From an uncultured Porphyromonas sp. (GTDB taxonomy: Bacteria > Bacteroidota > Bacteroidia > Bacteroidales > Porphyromonadaceae), in NCBI GenBank assembly GCA_947253195.1, contig CAMXXM010000048.1, forward strand, positions 1 through 8,476: a stretch of 8,476 bases of DNA, written 5' to 3'. A model generated the notes under the pieces. It saw nothing but the letters and a program-made list of their open reading frames with translations. It was not told the DNA's origin and made no database searches. Of this stretch, positions 5,436 to 8,476 are shown piece after piece (the stretch's first letter is position 1; each line of letters opens with the position of its first letter). The position numbers and the translations under genes are program-made.

Positions 5436-6938
5436 TTATAAAAAGTCGTAGGGTGTCCGGCGATTGTAGAGCCGGACAAAGAGCTCGCGGGCAGTAAGGA
5501 CGATGGCGTGGTAGAGGACGACGAGGACAAGGTCGTACTGCATCGTCACCGTGAGGCTCAGCGCCGGCGTGCCGAAAGTCTCCGTCACCGCACGCATCCC
5601 TCCGGAGAGGAGACTTAGCAGCCGAGGGAGACCCGGCAGCGAGGGGAGGGCAAGCGTCAACAGACCCACCGGGATGAGCAGACCGCTCAGCGCCACCACC
5701 GGGATGGCGCTCCAGAGCATACTCCCCGCTGCCCTACCGAAGAAGAGGAAGAGAAAGGGCAGCACGCCTATCTGTGCCGAGATGCAGGCTGCGAGGCTGC
5801 TCCAGACGAAGCGGAGCGACCTGAGTGAGGGGCTGACCAGCCGGAGTAGGATGGGCATGAAGCTCATCAGTCCCCAGACCGCACTGACGCTGAGGAGCAG
5901 ACCGACGCTTAGGATCGAGAGAGGGTTGAGGAAAAGGAAGAAGAGGAGCGTCAGCGACAGCACCTGCACCGGATCGGCACGTCGCCCGAGGAGCTTGGCG
6001 AGGAGGTAGATGCCACTCATGACGAAGGCGCGCATCGTGGCGGTCGAGGCACCTGTCAGTAGTGTGTAGACGAGCAGCCCAAGGAAGATCAGCAGGTAGC
6101 GCAGCCTCCTGTGACGGTAGGCGGGGAGGAGCAGCCCCAGGAGCCCGCTCAGCAGACCGAAGACGATCCCGAGGTGATACCCGCTCACCGCCAGCACGTG
6201 TGCTACACCGGAGGATGTGAAGTCGGACTTCACCGACCGAGGTAGGTGAAGCCGCTCGCCGAGACAGAGCGCATAGACCAGTCCCTTATCCTCTGCCAAG
6301 AGCCGATCACCGACAGCCATGTCAAAGCGGCCGATCAGGTGATGCCGCCCCTCCATCAGCCGGCAGCGGATGGTCCGGGCCCGCCCGGCGGTCTCTAAGC
6401 TCTGCCCGTACGCCTGCGCCACATACCCCTCTCCGAGGAGGTAACGTCCGTAGGAGCCGGGAAGTGTGTCGCCAAGTAGGGCCACCAGGTCGAGGTCACC
6501 CCGCAGCATCATCCCATAGAGCTCCGCCGACTCTCCCGGCAGGGTGAGGAGGATAGGGATCTCCCCTCCATCGCTCGTCAGCAGAGCCGCATCGTACCGG
6601 ATGGCGCTCTCAGCCGAGGAGGCGACGGGATAATTGACTCTCACCGAGGCGTCGTAGAGCGTCACCGCACGGGGCATTGACCTCAGCGAGCGTAGCCGCT
6701 GATCGGCATAGAGCCCATAGGCAACCACGAGGAGTGGCAGAAGGAGGAAGAAGCGATCCAGACCCCAACCTCGCCTCCGAGAGAGGAGAAAAGCAGCGAC
6801 TGCGAGTAATCCCAGCGCCACTCCCCCATAGAGCAAGAGATGCTGGTAGGCAAGGACCCAGCCAACGAGACAGGCGACCAGCACCCAGAGGGCGGGCCGG
6901 TCGCCATACCTCAGCGAGCGTATCCTCTCCTCACTCAC
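5436..6938 (-). CDS. comEC: ComEC/Rec2 competence channel protein, short form
   Basis: ComEC forms the inner-membrane channel that takes single-stranded DNA into the cytoplasm during natural transformation. The 500 residues begin with hydrophobic segments at about 17-53 and 61-77, followed by a soluble OB-fold-like region at about 95-185 (LRGDLDLV, then GSYGRYLLGEGYVAQAYG). The competence domain follows: GLVYALCLGER at 219-229, the hallmark SGVAHVLAVSGYHLGIVFG at 243-261, LLTGASTATMRAFVM at 293-307 and SVGLLLSVSAVWGLM at 344-358, with further membrane helices to about 485. The protein ends after the membrane part with no C-terminal metallo-beta-lactamase domain, unlike ComEC of Bacillus. The start is GTG, 5 nt after the ppx stop, so coupling with ppx is likely. 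The family is secure; competence of this organism is not shown by this gene alone. Confidence 0.93.
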   Translation of the reverse strand: MSEERIRSLRYGDRPALWVLVACLVGWVLAYQHLLLYGGVALGLLAVAAFLLSRRRGWGLDRFFLLLPLLVVAYGLYADQRLRSLRSMPRAVTLYDASVRVNYPVASSAESAIRYDAALLTSDGGEIPILLTLPGESAELYGMMLRGDLDLVALLGDTLPGSYGRYLLGEGYVAQAYGQSLETAGRARTIRCRLMEGRHHLIGRFDMAVGDRLLAEDKGLVYALCLGERLHLPRSVKSDFTSSGVAHVLAVSGYHLGIVFGLLSGLLGLLLPAYRHRRLRYLLIFLGLLVYTLLTGASTATMRAFVMSGIYLLAKLLGRRADPVQVLSLTLLFFLFLNPLSILSVGLLLSVSAVWGLMSFMPILLRLVSPSLRSLRFVWSSLAACISAQIGVLPFLFLFFGRAAGSMLWSAIPVVALSGLLIPVGLLTLALPSLPGLPRLLSLLSGGMRAVTETFGTPALSLTVTMQYDLVLVVLYHAIVLTARELFVRLYNRRTPYDFL

Positions 6939-6943
6939 GCGCC

Positions 6944-7840
6944 CTACTCTTCGTCCTCCTCGTAGAGACGGTCGATGATGCTGTCGGCGAGGCCCAGCTT
7001 GGGGACCATGATCTTGGTCGTCCCGAGGCGGTCGGCAGCAGCGATGAAGATGCGAGCCGCCGGGATGATCACATCGGCGCGGTCGGGCTTCATCCCGTAC
7101 TTTGCCATCCGCTCGTCGAGGTCCATCCCCTCAAGTATGTCGTAGATCTCGTGGAGCTGAGGGGTGGTGATCTCCTTGCCCCACGGTGTCTGGGTGCCAT
7201 TGATCTTGGCGAGACGATTGATATTTCCCCCGGTGCCGAAGATCTCCAGATCTCCACAACGCTCATGTATCGAGTCGAGGAACGTGTGGTACTCCTCCAG
7301 CTCCGACTTACGGACCAGACCACTCAGCAGTCGCACGGTACCGATATTGAAGGAGCGGGAGTCCACCTTTTGGCTCCCCCTCAGGATCGACACCTCGGTC
7401 GACCCTCCGCCGACATCCACCATGACGTAGTAGGTCTCCTCATCCCGGACCAGCTGTCTCACCCGGCTGTGTCCCACGAGACGAGCCTCCTCCTCGCCGG
7501 AGATCACCTCGATCCGAAACCCCGTCGCCGCCTCGACCTCGTCGACTACCTTGGCGGCATTGGTCGCATCGCGCATCGCGGACGTGGCGCAGATCCGATA
7601 GTGAGACACCTCGTAGATCTGCATAAGGTACTTGTAGGCGAGCATCAGGCGGATCAGGTCCTTTGACTTCCCCTTGGAGATCTTCCCCTTCACGAAGGCA
7701 TCCTCACCGAGACGAAGGGGGACCCGGAGGAGCTGTACCTTAGAGAGTGGTTGCTCCGGATCATCGGTGAGACACTTGATGCGCAGGCGGACCGCATCGG
7801 ATCCGATATCGATGGCGGCGTAGTGCTTTTTCTTAAACAT
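6944..7840 (-). CDS. Ppx/GppA-family phosphatase (exopolyphosphatase)
   Basis: The 298-residue protein has the two-lobed ASKHA fold of exopolyphosphatase and pppGpp phosphatase. Motifs: AAIDIGSDAVRL at 8-19 (phosphate 1 loop), ATSAMRDATN at 85-94, SGEEEARLVG at 114-123 with the catalytic glutamate region, VDVGGGSTEV at 141-150 (phosphate 2 loop), FNIGTVRL at 164-171 and GTGGNINRL at 202-210. It is the short form of the family and lacks the C-terminal HD-like domain of the E. coli enzymes. Whether it prefers polyphosphate or pppGpp cannot be read from sequence. It lies directly downstream of ppk, with a 12-nt gap containing AGGGAAAG before the ATG, a fair ribosome binding site. The pairing with polyphosphate kinase favours the exopolyphosphatase role. 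Confidence 0.92.
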   Translation of the reverse strand: MFKKKHYAAIDIGSDAVRLRIKCLTDDPEQPLSKVQLLRVPLRLGEDAFVKGKISKGKSKDLIRLMLAYKYLMQIYEVSHYRICATSAMRDATNAAKVVDEVEAATGFRIEVISGEEEARLVGHSRVRQLVRDEETYYVMVDVGGGSTEVSILRGSQKVDSRSFNIGTVRLLSGLVRKSELEEYHTFLDSIHERCGDLEIFGTGGNINRLAKINGTQTPWGKEITTPQLHEIYDILEGMDLDERMAKYGMKPDRADVIIPAARIFIAAADRLGTTKIMVPKLGLADSIIDRLYEEDEE

Positions 7841-7852
7841 AGTGCTTTCCCT

Positions 7853-8476
7853 TTATATTTCCTCCAAATAGTGCCGGTAGAGCGCGTCCTGACTGCGGAA
7901 CCACGGTTTCTCCGCCGACTGTCGACGCGGGCTGCGCCCATGCTCATTGACAAAGTGTCCCTGGGAGACGTCCCGCAGCCCGTAGTCGACCACCAGCTCC
8001 AGCTCGCGCTTGAGGTCGGGGTCGTAGACGGGGGTCACCACCTCGACCCGCCGGTCCAGGTTTCGGCTCATCCAGTCTGCGGAGCCAAGGAAGTACTTCG
8101 GCCTCCCACCGTTGCAGAAGATGAAGATCCGCGAGTGCTCCAAGTAGCGGTCGATGATCGCATTGACATAGATATGGTCGCTCACCCCCTTGATGCCGGG
8201 TACGAGGGAGCAATTGCCACGCACCAGCAGCCGCACCTCCACCCCCGCCTGAGAGGCTTGGTAGAGATGCGTCACCACCTCCTCATCGACGATGTGATTT
8301 ACCTTGACGTGGATGTAGGCGGGCAGTCCCTGCTCTGCATTCCTGGTCTCCGTGTCGATCAGCCGGATGAAGCGGCTACGCATGGAGTTGGGCGAGACCA
8401 TCAGCTCCCTGAAGTGGGTCGCCAGGTAGGGCTGCTCGATGAAGTCAAAGACCCGCTCCACATCATTGACGATGCC
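7853..8476 (-). CDS. ppk1: Polyphosphate kinase 1, C-terminal fragment
   Basis: PPK1 reversibly polymerises the gamma-phosphate of ATP into inorganic polyphosphate. Only the last 207 residues are in the window; the frame stays open to the right edge, so the N-terminal two-thirds or more lies beyond it. Visible family segments are THFRELMVSPNSMRSRFIRLID, GLPAYIHVKVNHIVDEEVV, AGVEVRLLVRGNCSLVPG, AIIDRYLEHSRIFIF, whose histidine (about residue 114 of the visible part) corresponds to the second conserved histidine of the active site, and KYFLGSADWMSRNLDRRVEV. A short tail after the conserved part ends in QDALYRHYLEEI. It is the most upstream gene visible of the ppk-ppx-comEC-HD run. An apparent GTG start at 8461 is internal to the family alignment and is not the real start. 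Confidence 0.96.
   Translation of the reverse strand, partial: GIVNDVERVFDFIEQPYLATHFRELMVSPNSMRSRFIRLIDTETRNAEQGLPAYIHVKVNHIVDEEVVTHLYQASQAGVEVRLLVRGNCSLVPGIKGVSDHIYVNAIIDRYLEHSRIFIFCNGGRPKYFLGSADWMSRNLDRRVEVVTPVYDPDLKRELELVVDYGLRDVSQGHFVNEHGRSPRRQSAEKPWFRSQDALYRHYLEEI

Noticed and set aside
6677..7666. Long plus-strand open frame of 329 codons
   Set aside because: It lies antisense across comEC and ppx, both of which have clear family motifs; its product is a low-complexity shadow rich in R, D, H and P with no recognisable domain.
4905..7840. HD protein as the split-off C-terminal domain of the short Ppx/GppA
   Set aside because: The HD protein has SpoT-type motifs rather than those of the Ppx C-terminal domain, comEC lies between them, and short Ppx/GppA proteins are common.

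Overview
The window is a chromosomal segment from a moderately GC-rich member of the Bacteroidota, possibly Porphyromonas-like. The support is gene content (short ComEC without a metallo-beta-lactamase domain, Ig-like surface protein), poor Shine-Dalgarno sequences, and an exact TAnnTTTG match of the Bacteroidota -7 promoter type upstream of rfbA. The genus is inference. The left end is a contig end: bases 10-43 are the Illumina Nextera read-2 transposase adapter, so the first 44 bases or so are not genomic.

Layout from left to right: (1) The 3' end of a plus-strand gene for a protein with bacterial Ig-like domains (45-635). (2) A perfect 17-bp hairpin (656-693) between this gene and the convergent minus-strand block. 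(3) A minus-strand dTDP-sugar block, in transcription order rfbA (4763-3882), rfbB (3885-2812), abiEi (2739-2113), abiEii (2116-1283) and rfbC (1279-701). RfbA, RfbB and RfbC are the first three enzymes of dTDP-L-rhamnose synthesis. The fourth, rfbD, is absent, and a type IV AbiE toxin-antitoxin/abortive-infection pair of lower GC sits tightly packed between rfbB and rfbC. (4) A 141-bp gap with the likely rfbA promoter and a hairpin. (5) A second minus-strand run: ppk (partial, right edge), a Ppx/GppA phosphatase, comEC and a small RelA/SpoT-type HD hydrolase, with 5-21 nt gaps.

Functionally the right half combines polyphosphate synthesis and breakdown with a possible alarmone hydrolase and the DNA-uptake channel. 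The left half makes nucleotide-activated deoxysugar for surface polysaccharide and carries a phage-defence module inside the operon. Every gene except the Ig-like one is on the minus strand. I found no tRNA, rRNA, CRISPR array or insertion sequence. The most interesting point is the AbiE module inside the rhamnose operon, with its own candidate operator and with rfbC placed 3 nt after the toxin stop. No wholly new system is evident.
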